From assembly GCA_003971905.1 (NCBI GenBank), contig RSEE01000068.1, positions 1 through 64,000 of the forward strand: a stretch of 64,000 bases of DNA, read 5' to 3'. The notes below the pieces were generated by a model. The model searched no databases, had not been told where the DNA came from, and saw only the letters and a program-made list of their open reading frames with translations. The DNA comes from Moniliella sp. 'wahieum'. Taxonomy: Eukaryota; Basidiomycota; Moniliellomycetes; Moniliellales; Moniliellaceae. Position numbers and translations under genes: made by a program. Of the stretch, positions 20,840 to 33,808 are shown one piece after another (the stretch's first letter is position 1; each line of letters opens with the position of its first letter).

Positions 20840-23512
20840 ATGCGGCCTTCCCACTCTCGCAACGGCGCAGAGGGGGAGGAGAGGGGTGCGCACGCGTCCC
20901 CAGTTCCCGCGACGGTACTCGAAGGCAGCTCGGCGCTGCTCGCGCACTCGCACTCGCACTCACATTCGCCCACCTCGGCGTGGCCAGCGTCGTCGCCCAT
21001 CACGTTTGCCAGGTCGCCACCGGGGCTTGGTGAGCGGTTTTCGGCCCAGCAGCGCGTGCGTGGCGCGAGTGTAGATTCGGACCGGAGCCATGCGCATGCA
21101 GAGCCTGGGTCGACCTGGATCGACCACCGGCTGTCGCAAGCCGCGCCAGCGAGGGGGGACATGGCGTCGTCGTCCCGCTCGTCTGGCCTGGTACGCAACA
21201 GCTATTCGCCCGTCCAGCGGGGTTGCGGCCAGTCTCCCTTGCCGGCGCGCAGTAGGACCTTTGATTCGGCCCGTTCTCGCGCCGCAGGCGTTGGCTCGCT
21301 GGACGCGCATCGTGCCACGCTGAACTCCCCCCATCTGTCCCCCCCCCCCAGCGAGGCGAACGCAGAGGACGATGTTTGTTTTCCTAGTCCTCCCCCCACC
21401 TGCTCGACGAGCTCAACCGGGATTCGGAGCCCGTCGGGACGCCACGGTGCAAGATGCGAGGGGAACGCGAACGTGCACAGTGCGGGCCCGGGCCCAGTCG
21501 GTGCTTCCCCCCGGCTACCCCCACGTTTGATCTCCAAGCACTCGACGAGTTTGTTCGCCAGCAACGGGACGAGGCGGATGCGATTCCAATTCAGGCACGG
21601 GTGGTGACTGGGATGCGGACGGGCTCAGGGGCGGTGGCCAAGAGTCAGCCGGCAGCAAGCTCTATGGGTACCGGGAGTTCCTTTTATTCCCGCCGCCGCG
21701 GAAGCAGGTTGTGCCAGAGGGGACGGAGTGGCGGGACCTCCGCATCCCTCCTCTTCGGTCTTTTCTCAGCCCGCGTCGGCGCCAGTGGAGCCGTCGAGTA
21801 TGGCGGGACGGTACCAACGCAAACTGGCATTGTTTGAGGACCAAGTCGGGACCGCTCCACCGCCTCCTCCAGGCCAGTGGGAGGAGCCGACGGCCGTGTC
21901 GGATGGAACGACGGTGGGTGGTGCGAACGCTCCAGAAGCAGGGCACGCCACTGCTCGTACGTCGCTTTTGGACCGCAAGGAGGCGCACGCCGCACCGAGC
22001 TACGGTGTGAGAGAGGACGAGGAGATGCCCGAGGCGCCCGCGTCCGTGCGCGGTCCAGTTTCCTTCCTTCGGCGCAAGAGCACCCGCGCTTCTGTTCCGG
22101 GTGCCCGCGGGCGGGTAAGCGCCGAAGCACGCTACGATGCTTCGGGCGAAAAGCAGAGACCGTTCCGGTTTGCCTTTTACAGCAATGCGCTCAACAGCAC
22201 CATCCATGCGCGCCAGCTGTACGAGCTGCCCGGGCCAGGACAGACATTTGAGGACTTGCTCACGGGCCGGCCAGCTTCGAAAGTTGAGATGGATCCCGTC
22301 CCCGAACAAGCAGAGGGCGACACGGATACCCTAGGAGGGACCACCAACCCCGACTTTCTGGGACCGAGCGCTTCCGAGCCGCGCGAGCGGACCCCCGCTG
22401 CCGGCCGGGTACCCGTGCCCTGCCTACTGGGCTGGGTCGCGTGCCACCCGATCCGCTGGGCAAAGGAATGCCAACGGGGGGGATGCTGACGACAACGGCT
22501 CAGGAGGATACCAATACCTGGTGGTTGGATGTTCAGAGTCCCACTGTGGAGGAGATGAAGGTGATCAGCCGCGCGTTTGGGATTCATCCCTTGACGACGG
22601 AGGACATTCTGATGGAAGAAACGCGGGAGAAGATTGAGCTGTTCCGCAACTACTATTTGGTCTGTTTTCGTTCGTTTGACCAAGACCCCTACAGCCCCAC
22701 CTACCTCCAACCGCGCTGAACATGTACATCGTAGTGTTCCGCGAGGGCACACTTTCCTTCCATTTCCGCAGCACACCGCACCCGCACCATGTGCGTCGGC
22801 GCATCAAGCAGCTCAAAGACTATATTCAGGTTACCTTGGACTGGATCTCGTACGCTTTGATTGACGATATTACCGATGCGTTTGGCCCGTTAATCCAGAG
22901 CATTGAGTACGAGGTGGATTCGATTGACGAGTTGGTCTTGATTTTGAAGGAGGCCGAGCAGAGCGATATGTTGCGGCGCGGAGCGTGCCGCAAGAAGGTG
23001 ATGGGGCTGCTGCGTCTGATGGGGAGCAAGGCAGATGTGGTCAAGGGACTGGCGAAACGGTGCAACGAGAATTGGTCGGTGGCGCCCAAGTCGGACATTG
23101 GTCTCTACCTCTCTGACATTCAGGACCACTTGATCACCATGACCCAGAACCTGAACCACTACGAGAAGATCTGTCCCGCTCTCACTCCAACTACCTCGCC
23201 CAAATTTCGATCGAGATGACGGACGCCAACAATCAAATTAACGATGTGCTGTCCAAGCTCACCGCTCTCGGTACCGTTATTGTGCGCCGCTCAATATTGT
23301 CACGGGTCTGTGGGGTATGAACGTAAAGGTGTGTGTCTTCTTCTTCTATCCCTCCTCTCTTGCTTGGATGATATATGATAACTGATCTTCCTTAGGTCCC
23401 TGGGCAAGTGGATGAGCATGACAACCTCTATTGGTTTGGTGGAATTGTGGCCGTCATGGTGGCCATTGGGTTGGGTGGCTTTATTATAACCCTCCGCTTT
23501 CTGCGGCGCTGA
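20840..23512 (+). CDS. CorA-family magnesium transporter (Alr1/Mnr2 type), frameshifted
   Basis: Membrane channel for Mg2+ (vacuolar or plasma membrane in fungi). A long Ser/Pro-rich cytosolic N-terminus with a HSHSHSHS run precedes FAFYSNALNSTIHARQLYEL then PGPGQTFEDLL (about 22170-22260), typical of fungal CorA. Next come WWLDVQSPTVEEMKVI, FGIHPLTTEDI, YIVVFREGTLSFHF, a long coiled domain (SIEYEVDSIDELVLILKE) and, near the C-terminus, GLWGMNV, the CorA GMN pore motif (about 23305-23325). The second membrane helix is GGIVAVMVAIGLGGFIITL. An intron at 23329-23395 (donor GTGTGT, acceptor CCTTAG) separates the two. About five single-base frame changes occur (near 21500, 21700, 22440, 22690, 23200-23290). 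ATG 20840 follows a likely 5' UTR intron acceptor (GCCTCCAG, ends 20817). Confidence 0.88.
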
Positions 23513-24354
<842 letters not shown>

Positions 24355-24844
24355 TGCTGTTGACACCAGAATGGTAGCGTGTCAAAAGAGGGGGGGATGC
24401 CACGGGGGGGTACCGCCATCGAGGAAGATGGGGTAGTGGAGACATGTGGCAACACATGGAAAAAAAAGACTTACTTTAGGAGAGTGTTAGTTGCGAGAGA
24501 AAACGGCGAGTTGATGGGAGGGGGAAAGCTGCGTCTGCGCAGGCGAGCGCAGGGGCCGAGGGTATAGCAGAGTGGGGGTCGCTCGGGGGGGGCAGGCGGG
24601 GCTGGAACGGTGGGGAGTCAGCGCTTGCGCTTGCGAGGCGAGAGAGATGTGCCAAGTGCGGCCAGGGCGTGAATGGCGGTGCGGATGCGGCTGGGAGCGC
24701 ACGGCGACTGGGCTGTTGCCGGCGCAACCACTGTCCCCTCCCACCGCGCAGGCAAAGGAGGTTAGTCACACCTGAGCTGCGTGCGGCCGCCAGGGGAGGA
24801 CCACCAGGAGGGTGAGACAACTTCTCCCTGTTCCAGCGTGCGCT

Positions 24845-25128
24845 TGTGAACGTCCTGGAAATGTCCGCAGCCCAACGTTCACACGTTCACACGTTCACAG
24901 CATTCCAGGAAGTGAGACATGCCTCCGTCGCACTCTGCCGCAGTGCTGGGCCCAGCAGCGCCCATCATGCATCCTCCACCGTGCATCATGCATCACTGGC
25001 CACCTTATTAATTATTGCACCGCCCTGCTGCAGCCTCCTGTCGCCCACCAACGCAACACGTTGTGAACGCGCGTCGACTGCAACGACTGACAAGCACGCG
25101 CTGTGAACGTCTCGAGTCGATGTGAACG
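24845..25128. promoter_or_regulatory. Histone H4/H3 divergent promoter with seven TGTGAACG octamers
   Basis: Exact TGTGAACG at 24845-24852, 25062-25069, 25102-25109 and 25121-25128 on plus, and its complement at 24876-24883, 24884-24891 and 24892-24899. The last plus copy overlaps an ACGCGT at 25126-25131. A TATATA box lies at about 25213-25220, 65 bp before the H3 start. The clustering between two histone genes, plus one copy before histone H1, makes this a candidate S-phase control element. Confidence 0.65.
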
Positions 25129-25284
25129 CGTGGCCGACGACCTGCACGACCGACGCGCTGACACGCCTGCTGCCCGCCCAACAGCTCGAGGGAGGGAGCC
25201 AACGCAGCCATCCATATATACCCACGCCTCCCTAGCCATTGGTGCCCCCTTCCCCCTTACCCTCTCTCTCTCGTCTCTCTCACT

Positions 25285-25757
<473 letters not shown>

Positions 25758-26223
25758 GACCTACCCCGTCTAGGTATGCACACCTTACGTCCCTCCCGCT
25801 GTACTTTACCATGTACAATACATGTTCTCCCGGAGCTTGTCCTGTTTCCCTGTTGGTCCCGTAGTTGGTCCCTGCGCGTGAGCAGCAGAGCCTGGTTGGA
25901 GCCAGATGGGAAGCTTGAAGTAAGATCAGAGGGCAGAAAAGTCTCTTGTAAGAGATGAGGATCGCAACCTCGGTACCTCTCAGTCTATTAGTTTCCGTTC
26001 CCCGCCACCTACTCCGTACCAACTGCGTACTTCTGGCCAAAGCTGCGTACGGCTACGAGCGAGATCTATAGCAGACAAGCGAGGGGGGGGGGGGGTTGCG
26101 TAATGCATCCTGGACTAAGTCCCGCCGTGCACGTGGGGGTAGATGGGAGATGGATAGCGATGCGAAAGAGAGCGCAGGGGGAGGGGGGGGGGGGGGAAGA
26201 GGGCCTTGGGCCCGCCTTACGGG
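25758..26223. other. Intergenic, 3' of H3 and of the Pho80-like cyclin
   Basis: G-homopolymer tracts (26083-26097 and 26180-26200) and a GGTTACC pair at 26222-26235 that overlaps the cyclin stop region. No gene seen. Confidence 0.55.
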
Positions 26224-27569
26224 TTACCGGTTACCAGTTACCACGCAGGCTGTCGGGGAAAGTGCGTCCCGATCGGGCGGGGCATGGGACTGCAAGCCCG
26301 CTAGCCAAGCAGGGTTAGAGCTAGGCATGACCTGGGGGCGGGGCAAAGTGAGCGTGGTGCGCCAGGGCGGAGGGTGGGAAGGCGCGGGGCGTGTGCTGGG
26401 TGGGTGGTTAGCCGGGTGGACATGGGCGTGGGCGTGGGCGTGAGCGTGAGCCTGAGCGTGGGCACCTGCCTTGCCACTGGCCGACTCGAGCGAGACCTGG
26501 CCCGAGCCAAACTGCAACAACTGGTCCGCGTAGCGTTGGAACTCGTCGAGCGGGATGGAGAGATGGAAATCGTTGAGCAAGAGGAACTGCAGTTCGAGCT
26601 GGTTCAGCTCGGTGACGCCCAAGCCGCCAACCTTGGCGTAGCGCGAGTTGGTGTAAAACACGTCGGAGAAAAATTTGCTGGCCACCGTGATGCCGGCAAT
26701 GACCAGCCGATGCACATTGTACGAGTCGATGGCAAATCCCTTCATGCCCGGGTACACCAACTCTTCCTTCTCCTGCGCCGCCGCGGAGGCGGTAGGAGCA
26801 GGAGCAGGTGACTGAGCCAGCTTGTCCAGCGGAGGCAAGCGGGTATGGGTCAGGCTGTCGGCAGTGACTGGCGCACGCGGTGCGTCACCCGAGGAAGGGG
26901 AGGAGGGAAAGGTGGCGCCGCCCATGCGGCTCATCCGATCAAAGTACACCCAAAAGGGAGATGAAGACCTCGTTGGTGGTAGGGCAGTACTTGAGAATGC
27001 GTAAGAGGTAGTCGGCAATAGAGTGCTGGGTACAGTTCGTGCATGGAAACAAAGTGTGCTGCCCACCGTAGTCAGTGCGCCCTGGGCGGCCGAAGTCATC
27101 TGGGGGGTGCCACTGATTCGGTCCAAGCTGGACTCGCGCCTCTCGCCGCTGGCTCGCAGTGGGCGTGCCAGTCGTGCCAGCGGAGGAGGCAGGACCGGTG
27201 AGCTGGCTGTGGCTGTGGGGCTGCCGTAGTCGGAGTCTCCTCGGTCGCAGATGCAGGATTGGGTATCGTCGCAGCCGCTTGCCGCGAGTGGGAGGGGGGC
27301 TGGGAGGAGGAGTGGGAGCGAGAATGGGAGGGGCTGTTGGACGGAGGGCGCAGGCGGTCGTTGGCACTGGCGATCTGCTGCAAGAGCGCAGCCAGTATCC
27401 GCAGCAAGTCACGGCTAGGGAAGGTGGCCAGGTTGAGATGTGGCCTGGGCTGGGCGGCGCCGTCTGGGCCGGGCGGGGGCTGGGACCGCAGGCGATCGGA
27501 TGACGATGCGGGGGGCGAGGGGGGAGGGGCGCGCGCGAGGCTGCGGAGGCGGGCCGGCAGACGCAGCAT
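26224..27569 (-). CDS. Pho80-like cyclin, frameshifted
   Basis: Cyclin subunit for a Pho85-type CDK (phosphate and nutrient signalling in yeasts). Read across frames: PSRDLLRILAALLQQIASAND (the usual Pho80 start), a Ser/His-rich linker, CFHARTVPS, IADYLLRILKYCPTTNEVFI, VYFDRMSRMGG, GFAIDSYNVHRLVIAGITVA, KFFSDVFYTNSRYAKVGGLG and TELNQLELQFLLLNDFHL. The YNVHRLVIAG, ASKFFSDVFYTN and GGL motifs are diagnostic. The C-terminus has a run of HAHAHA/QAHAHA and Pro-rich sequence. Frames change near 27110, 27020 and 26950. ATG 27569 is chosen because it is in frame with the conserved start and shortly upstream; a longer Pro-rich start near 27856 is possible. Confidence 0.88.
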
Positions 27570-30230
27570 GCGCAGGGCATGGCCAGCGACGGACGGCGGT
27601 TGCGTCTGCGGGGGCGGGGCGGGGCGGGGGGGGTTGTATGGGCGGACATGGCGGGGGAGGGGGAGGATGGCGGAGGGGGGGCGGGGGCAGGGGCGAGGGC
27701 AGGGGCGAGGACGAGGGCGAGGGCGAGGGCGAGGGCGCCGGGTGTGGTGCTGGGGAGGCGATGTGGTTGGGCAGGTGCTGGCCCAGGCACTGCGACTGGC
27801 AGCGACGGCGTGCCCCCAGCAAGAACGTGCGGAGGCGAGGGGAGGATCAAAGCCATTCAATCTTCAAGCTTCAATGGCGGCGGATGCGCTAAGCCTGGCC
27901 CGGAAGAGGCAGCCCTGATCATCCATCCACATCACCCGTCCTCCACAAACCAGCCATGCCACACTGCCGCCCTGCCCGCTCGCCCCCCCCCAGCGCCGTA
28001 TCACGCTCACGTCGCGCGTCACGCTTGAGCTTGGAGACACAGCCAGCGTGTGACAACCAGGGACATGCGACACTGGCCCAGGCGCCTTTCGGAGAGACGC
28101 TCTGAAGCTTGAAGCTTGAAGCTTAAGGCCAATGAAAAACATTCCCATTCGCCGTCTCTTGAGAGTGCCGCCTGCAGCATCGCCTCCTATGCCTGACATC
28201 CAACGGTTTCCCGCGCCGCAGCACCTCTGCAGACTCCAGCCCCCCTATCATCGTCTATGCCATGTCTCGTGGAGGGGTCCCCAAAAGCCATATAGTGCGA
28301 TAGCAATGTAACATCGCATCATTGCCCAGCCGTCAGACCGTCGGATACTGGTTGCAATCTGGCGGCGTAGTAGGACCAACAACGAAGCTGGAAGCAGGCG
28401 CGTGCGGATTGCTGGTGCGCGTTCCATACTCGTCTGTTGGCAGCTAAAAACCACACGCAGATACTTACGCCCGCGGGTCGCAAGCATCCGCCGCCGCGTG
28501 CCCAAGTCACGGGGCCGCGACGGCCGCGGACGAGGGTCGGCGGTTGGAGGAAGATTCCATTGCATGTGGAGCACGCCGAGGAACACCAAGGACTATGGCA
28601 GTGCGATGGGCTACGGCAGCGGCGACCACCAGCAGACACGCTGGCTTGCGCACGTGCGACGAGTGCTGTGCAGTGCCCAGCCCCCGTGTGGTGCAGCCTG
28701 CTCGCACCTCTCCATCCCAGGCCGCATCGGTGCAAGTCCCCATCGTCCACAATGCAATGTTCACTACGCCAGGTCGGCTCCACGGTCACGTGCCGCTGCG
28801 GTGGGTGCGCGGGCCAGCACGCACTGCAGGGGCTGGCAGACAGAACACGTGCGCCCCGGTTCATCCATACCGCCCATCCCCCGCCTCCACCTCTTTCCCC
28901 CACATCTCCTCCACCGCGCCGGGTTGCCCATCTCTAGCAAGCATATCTCCTCTCCGAACCGCACCGCCGAGGCTTGGTTTTCAACGCTTTTCTCGAGGGC
29001 CTGAGCGCAGTGAACAACCAAGACCTGGTCCACTCGCGCAGAACACAACGTGGTCAGGCCAGTGGATTGGAGCACAAGTAGCTCTCCGCATTATCCTTCA
29101 CTTCATCTTCCTCTTTCGCACGTGGGAGGGCCGCCATAAACCCCCGCCTCCATCACCGTCTTCACCCTGTTGCATCGTACCAGCCCACCCAAGGATTGGG
29201 TCCCCAAGGTGGGTGCACTAATGAGCAACTCCGTGAGTCCTCACACACCGCGATAATTGAATTAGCGCAGGAGAAGCCGAATGGGTCGGACGGATGCGAT
29301 GCGAGGCGGTAGAGGGACTTGGGTGCCTCCTGAGCTGCTGCACGTGCTACAGCAAACCAATCCATCCATGGCGTGCTCAGGGTCAAGGGGCAGGGGCAGT
29401 GGCAGCCAAACCCACTGCGGACGCAGTGGAGAATCGTATGACGCCGCCAGAGACCGAGCAGGACGATCTTTCAACATCAGCAGGCTGTCCAGCGAATCCA
29501 TCTGGACACGGCCCCGCCCCGACCGCCTCCAGGCCAACTTGGAGCAGAAAACAGGAGGACCTATGGACCCAGAAAGCAGGAGGAACGGCGACAGTCGCTC
29601 CAACTCGCTTCCATTGACAAGCAAGCCAAGGTAGCAGGAGGCCGTAACACGGGACAAAACGTGCCGTGAATGGAAGAACCAGGTATGCCCCTCCGTCAAT
29701 CCGTTGAACGTTGACAACCAGAGTGCTTACGTTGTGAGGAGGTTCACCGGAGGCACCATGCGCCAGTGCCCAAATTGCAGGGCCGGATAGCTCCACTGCT
29801 CCTTTTGGGACGGCACTTGACTCACGCCCTTGTTGTGACCACCCTCTTATTCCTTCGGCGGTCTGCCGACTAGCATGCAGCTACGGCTTAAATTCGACAA
29901 ACTAATCCACCTCGCTTGGGCCATGTGTATTGGAGACAGGTAACCGAGCCGCTGGTCCCCTGCCTGCCAAACTGGAACCGGGCCGGTCTATATTGGAGGA
30001 TGGGGCACAGGATCAGGGAAGCCGATGAGGAAGTACATTGTACAGGGATGGAAGCAGATGCTACCAACGAGAGAGGGAGCAGGGAAGGGCATCAGGGTAA
30101 GCGGAGGAGGGGGGAGGGGGAGGGGTACATATTACCAGAGACGATCGCCCCGAATCCAAGTCAATGGGGGGGCACCTTGCTCGCGTCCTTCCATCAACCA
30201 GAGCAGGTTCAAGATCTAGGCTACGGCGAC
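27570..30230. other. Long intergenic region, no gene recognised
   Basis: GC-rich low-complexity DNA to 27860, then AAGCTTG repeats (28105-28124). From 28140 to 30150 there are only short open frames on both strands with no motif I recognise. This is an unusually large gene-free space between a cyclin and histone H1; an unrecognised gene could lie here. Confidence 0.45.
28105..28124. repeat. AAGCTTG heptamer repeat
   Basis: AAGCTT at 28105, 28112 and 28119 in exact 7-bp register. Confidence 0.9.
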
Positions 30231-30857
30231 TTAGGCCGCGACCTTCTTGGCCTTGGGGGCTTTGCCTTGGCGGGCTTGGCCGACTTGGCCGTCTTAGCCT
30301 TGGAAGTCTTGGTCGTGGTGGCCTTGGCCTTGGAGCGGCCTTCTTGGTCGCTGCTGGCTTTCTTGGTGGTGCTCGACGCCTCTTAGCCGTCTTGGTCGCC
30401 GCCTTCTTGGGCGCAGGCCGCCTTGGGGTGCCGCCTTCTTGATGGCGGCCACCTTGGCGGTTCGGAGCAAGCTTCACCTTCCCTGCCGGCGCCTTGGGAG
30501 AAGGAACACGTTCTTCTCGGCTCCCTTGGCGATGGCGCGCGAGATGAGACCGCTAAAGGTCGCTGCAGGGCGCGCGGCCGTGGCGGGGTGCTTGGCCTGG
30601 ATCCACTTCTTGAGCAGCGGACGCGACAGTCCGACGCGCGAAGCTTCCGGGTGGGCAAGGATGGCCTCCTTGATCATCTCCTACAGGTGGGTACGGTTGT
30701 TAGTTGGGCTTGCCCACGAACCGGGGCAGGGTGGCAACCGCCCCCTATCTTTTCCCATTTTCACCCGGTCACGCGCAGCGCGCAGGGGGGGCAACAGGGC
30801 ACGTACCTCGTAGGATGGCCCTTCGGGCTTCTTGGCAGCAGTCTTGGCAGTAGGCAT
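30231..30857 (-). CDS. Linker histone H1, frameshifted tail
   Basis: Binds linker DNA. Exon 1 (30807-30857) encodes MPTAKTAAKKPEGPSYE; the intron 30681-30806 (126 nt) has donor GTACGT and acceptor CTGTAG. Exon 2 begins EMIKEAILAHPEASRVGLSR, LLKKWIQAKHP, FSGLISRAIAKGAEKNVFLL, the winged-helix H15 globular domain. After that the frame is lost near 30505; the Lys/Ala/Pro-rich tail (repeated AK, KKAA, TKTAK) is best read by switching frames to reach AAGGTCGCGGCC and TAA at 30231. Length (about 165 aa) fits a fungal H1. The promoter side carries one TGTGAACG (31072-31079) and a TATATG box near 30960. Confidence 0.92.
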
Positions 30858-31071
30858 GGTGGTGGGGGATCGGGTGGTGGTGGGGTGGTGGTGGTAGTGG
30901 GGAACGGGAGGGCGGGCGGGGGACAGAGGGAAAGAGAGCGGGTCTGGTGCCGAGGGGTATATGTGCCAGGGAGGGAGAGGTCTCAGATGGAGCTGTGTAC
31001 TAGTTGAGGCTCGAACTGATTGGGCAGATCGGATTGCGAAGCGCCGAGGCTGGCTCAGGTGGGAGGACATT

Positions 31072-31079
31072 TGTGAACG
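31072..31079 (+). promoter_or_regulatory. TGTGAACG octamer upstream of histone H1
   Basis: Exact match to the octamer clustered between H4 and H3, 215 bp upstream of the H1 ATG. Confidence 0.45.
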
Positions 31080-31248
31080 TCTCCCTTGGGAGACCCGTGT
31101 GCGTGCAACAAACGCATCAAACTCGCTCCGAGTGGCTTATTACTTACCCAGCATACGCGCTCCAGACGCTGGGCATCTCTCGCCACGCGCCACGGGGCAC
31201 AGTCGCTGCCACCGACTAATCAACTACTTGCACAATGAACCCAGGCTC

Positions 31249-31566
31249 TCAGAAGCTACAAGAGGTACGACCGGCACCCGCGCATGGGGAGAACTGAGAG
31301 GAAACCACTGCTATTAGTAGGGTGGGGTGCGTGTTTTGGCACAGGGTGTCTCTCCTCGTAGTCGAGTCTAATAGCAGCTGCCTCGCCAGCGCCTCTCTGG
31401 CAGCGCGTACTGTCCAATACGCCGACCGCAGCAAACCTCGGTCTTGGCGCTGTTTCCGCAATGCATTGAAAGCGGGCGGCGTCTCAATCTCATCGTTGCT
31501 GGCCAAAAGCCCATACTCCTCGAGTAGAACAGCAGCTCCAGGAGGTACTTTGAACGAGGTTGGCAT
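31249..31566 (-). CDS. Hypothetical protein, about 105 aa
   Basis: Open frame from an ATG at 31566 reading MPTSFKVPPGAAVLLEEYGL, then NDEIETPPAFNALRKQRQDR and YWTVRAAREALARQLLLDS. The N-terminal two thirds look like a helical, charged soluble protein; no signal peptide or membrane segment. I do not recognise a family. It may be a real small gene or part of a decayed one, since coding-like fragments continue to 33680. Confidence 0.35.
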   Translation of the reverse strand: MPTSFKVPPGAAVLLEEYGLLASNDEIETPPAFNALRKQRQDRGLLRSAYWTVRAAREALARQLLLDSTTRRDTLCQNTHPTLLIAVVSSQFSPCAGAGRTSCSF

Positions 31567-31599
31567 GTTTAATGGCTTAACGTTTAGTTTTTAGTGCGC

Positions 31600-33700
31600 A
31601 CCATAACCATCCAAAGTGTTCATCAAATCACCAATCATGAATCACCCGAAAATCGTAGCAAACGGTGAACGCAACCCACACCTCCGCCTCCGCCCCGACG
31701 GGAAGACGGAAACCCACACTCGCCTGTGGGAGCTGGGACGACGACATCGCGCCCGCTGTCCCGCGCATGCAGAGAGCCGTTCGGAGGATCGAGGGTGGTG
31801 AAAATGACACGCAGTGCGGCCAAAACCTCCATCGCGTTGCACACATTGAATCCGTGTGGCATGCCGCTCTCCCCGGCTCTCGGACTCGTGAGCAATCCCA
31901 CAAGAGCGGAAACGCGCCAACAAACCCCTACCATCAGCACCTCTCGAGTTCACTCTTGCGCCATCCGGCCGGAAGACACAGGCCTGCTCGATGACCCGAT
32001 AGATTCAAGACGCGTCAGGCGTCCAGCGTCAGGGGGACGGGTCGGGGCTGCATGACCACAGATACACGTTATGGCCTAGATGAAACGCGCCTGCCGAGCC
32101 ACAAAAGATACGGTCGAGAAGCGTACCAGGTGCCCCAATTCGTTCTCGCCATGGTGGTACCAATGGCCGTGTCTATGTGAGCGAGCACAATACGCGCCCA
32201 ACGGTCCTTCGTGACATTCTCAAGGCCACCTCAACCCGCACGGTTACCACCCTAAAAGAAAGGTGACGAGGGGCATGAAGTGCCGCTCCCCAGATGGCCC
32301 CACACCCATGGAGGCGAATACAAAACCCAGCCACCACAGGGCCGAGCGGGAACTTGAACAGGCCCTGTAGTGCCCTGCGGTTCAACCCACCTCGACCACG
32401 GCTGGACGCAACTGGCATCCTCTCTCCACAGATGGCACGTCGGAGTGGGTCCTGTCCCGCGGCCCGGCAGATCTCACCAGAGTGGGCCATTGGATCGCTC
32501 CCCGTACCGCTCTCACTACACGCTCCCTCACCGCCACCAGCACGTTCCTGGACCCGGCCATCCCCTCGAGTGAGATGCAGGCTGTGCTTATGGGATTAGG
32601 CATGGCTCTTGTCTCAATAGCCCTGCAGCTGTGCGAGCGCGGCCTGCTTGTCTAGCCCCGTACATGTGCGCAGGATGGCGTTGCAAGCGGCATCGCCCCG
32701 ATGCTGCTTGAGTAGCAGGCGCGTTGTGTCACTGCCGCCACGGATTTGCGGAACTGAGAACCTATAGCCGAGGTGGCTGACGATCTAGTCATACTGGCAG
32801 GGTAGAGGGGCTCGACATGGCCACCACGGCTGAGCGTATATCCCCGACCAGCCGTGTGGTCGGTTCGGGTGCACAAGCCTCTGGGCAGAGACACGACGGG
32901 TAGCATTCCCGCCCCGCGTACTCTTGCTCAACACCCATCACAACCGACTGGCCTCTCCTACGGGGCCGTTCTTCTCACCCAGGCCCACTGTTCCTGGAGG
33001 AGCAGCGGCGATTGAGCCTTGTCAAGAACAGGCACTGCTAGACGTGACGCGTGACGGGCTTGACCCACCTGTCAAGCTAAGTCGAAGACATTCGACGTGC
33101 TCATTCATCTGCCGGAACGCTGTAGCCATGCTCGAGTGTGTGCCCCGGCGCATCCAGCGCGGCGTTGGTAAAGGTTCCTTGCGTTCCGTGGATTGCACGC
33201 CGCCAGGTCAGGATCGCCCATATGACCGTGAAGACGCCCATGGCCGCGCATCCAGTTGGAAGTGTTGACCGTCGTCTCTTTGTGGCGTCGACCAGGCTCG
33301 GGTTAGGCCTTCGACCGGGCACGAAGCGGCTGTTCGTTGCGGTTGGGTCCAAGTCGGTCTAGCACGGCGGTTCCTGCGGCTGCAAAGCATGGTTACTGCC
33401 GCTCCCAAATGCACGTGTGAAAGGCTTTCTATTAACCGCATCTTTTCCCAATCGCCTATACCGAAACTTCGCCCTCCATGCATCTCTCTCCACTTGTCTT
33501 GCGGACCGTGTCCAACGACGCCTGTCACGGCAATATAATCCCTTTGCGGTGGTCAGTGGGATGGATGGCGGCGTATAGTCGTACTTGATACGGATGTCAG
33601 CCGCTCCTTCCCCGACCTCTTTCCAGCTCAAGTCAATCTCTCCGCTCTCATCTTCCTTTACCACCACATGGACCCCTCCACCCCCTACATCGGCTCATAC
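31600..33700. other. Stretch of coding-like fragments, possibly a decayed gene or element
   Basis: Short open pieces with balanced composition occur on both strands: plus GRVYVSEHNTRPTVLRDIL (about 32165-32230), plus WVLSRGPADLTRVGHWI and MQAVLMGLGMALVSIALQL (32440-32655), minus KEDESGEIDLSWKEVGEG then DIRIKYDYTPPSIPLTTAKG (33660-33550), minus MEVLAALRVIFTTL (31840-31800). None can be joined into a protein I recognise. Confidence 0.35.
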
Positions 33701-33808
33701 CAACAAAGGTAGTCCTCCTGTGCTGATCAAAGTGTTTTGTGGCATGGGAAGCCGCGAAAAATCAGAGTCCATGGTGGGGCCAAACAAGCAAAGGTTCTTG
33801 CAGCAAGC

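Noticed and set aside
28402-29221. Overlapping plus-strand frames of 166-225 codons
   Set aside because: Three frames are open at once because stops are rare in this GC-rich DNA. None has a motif.
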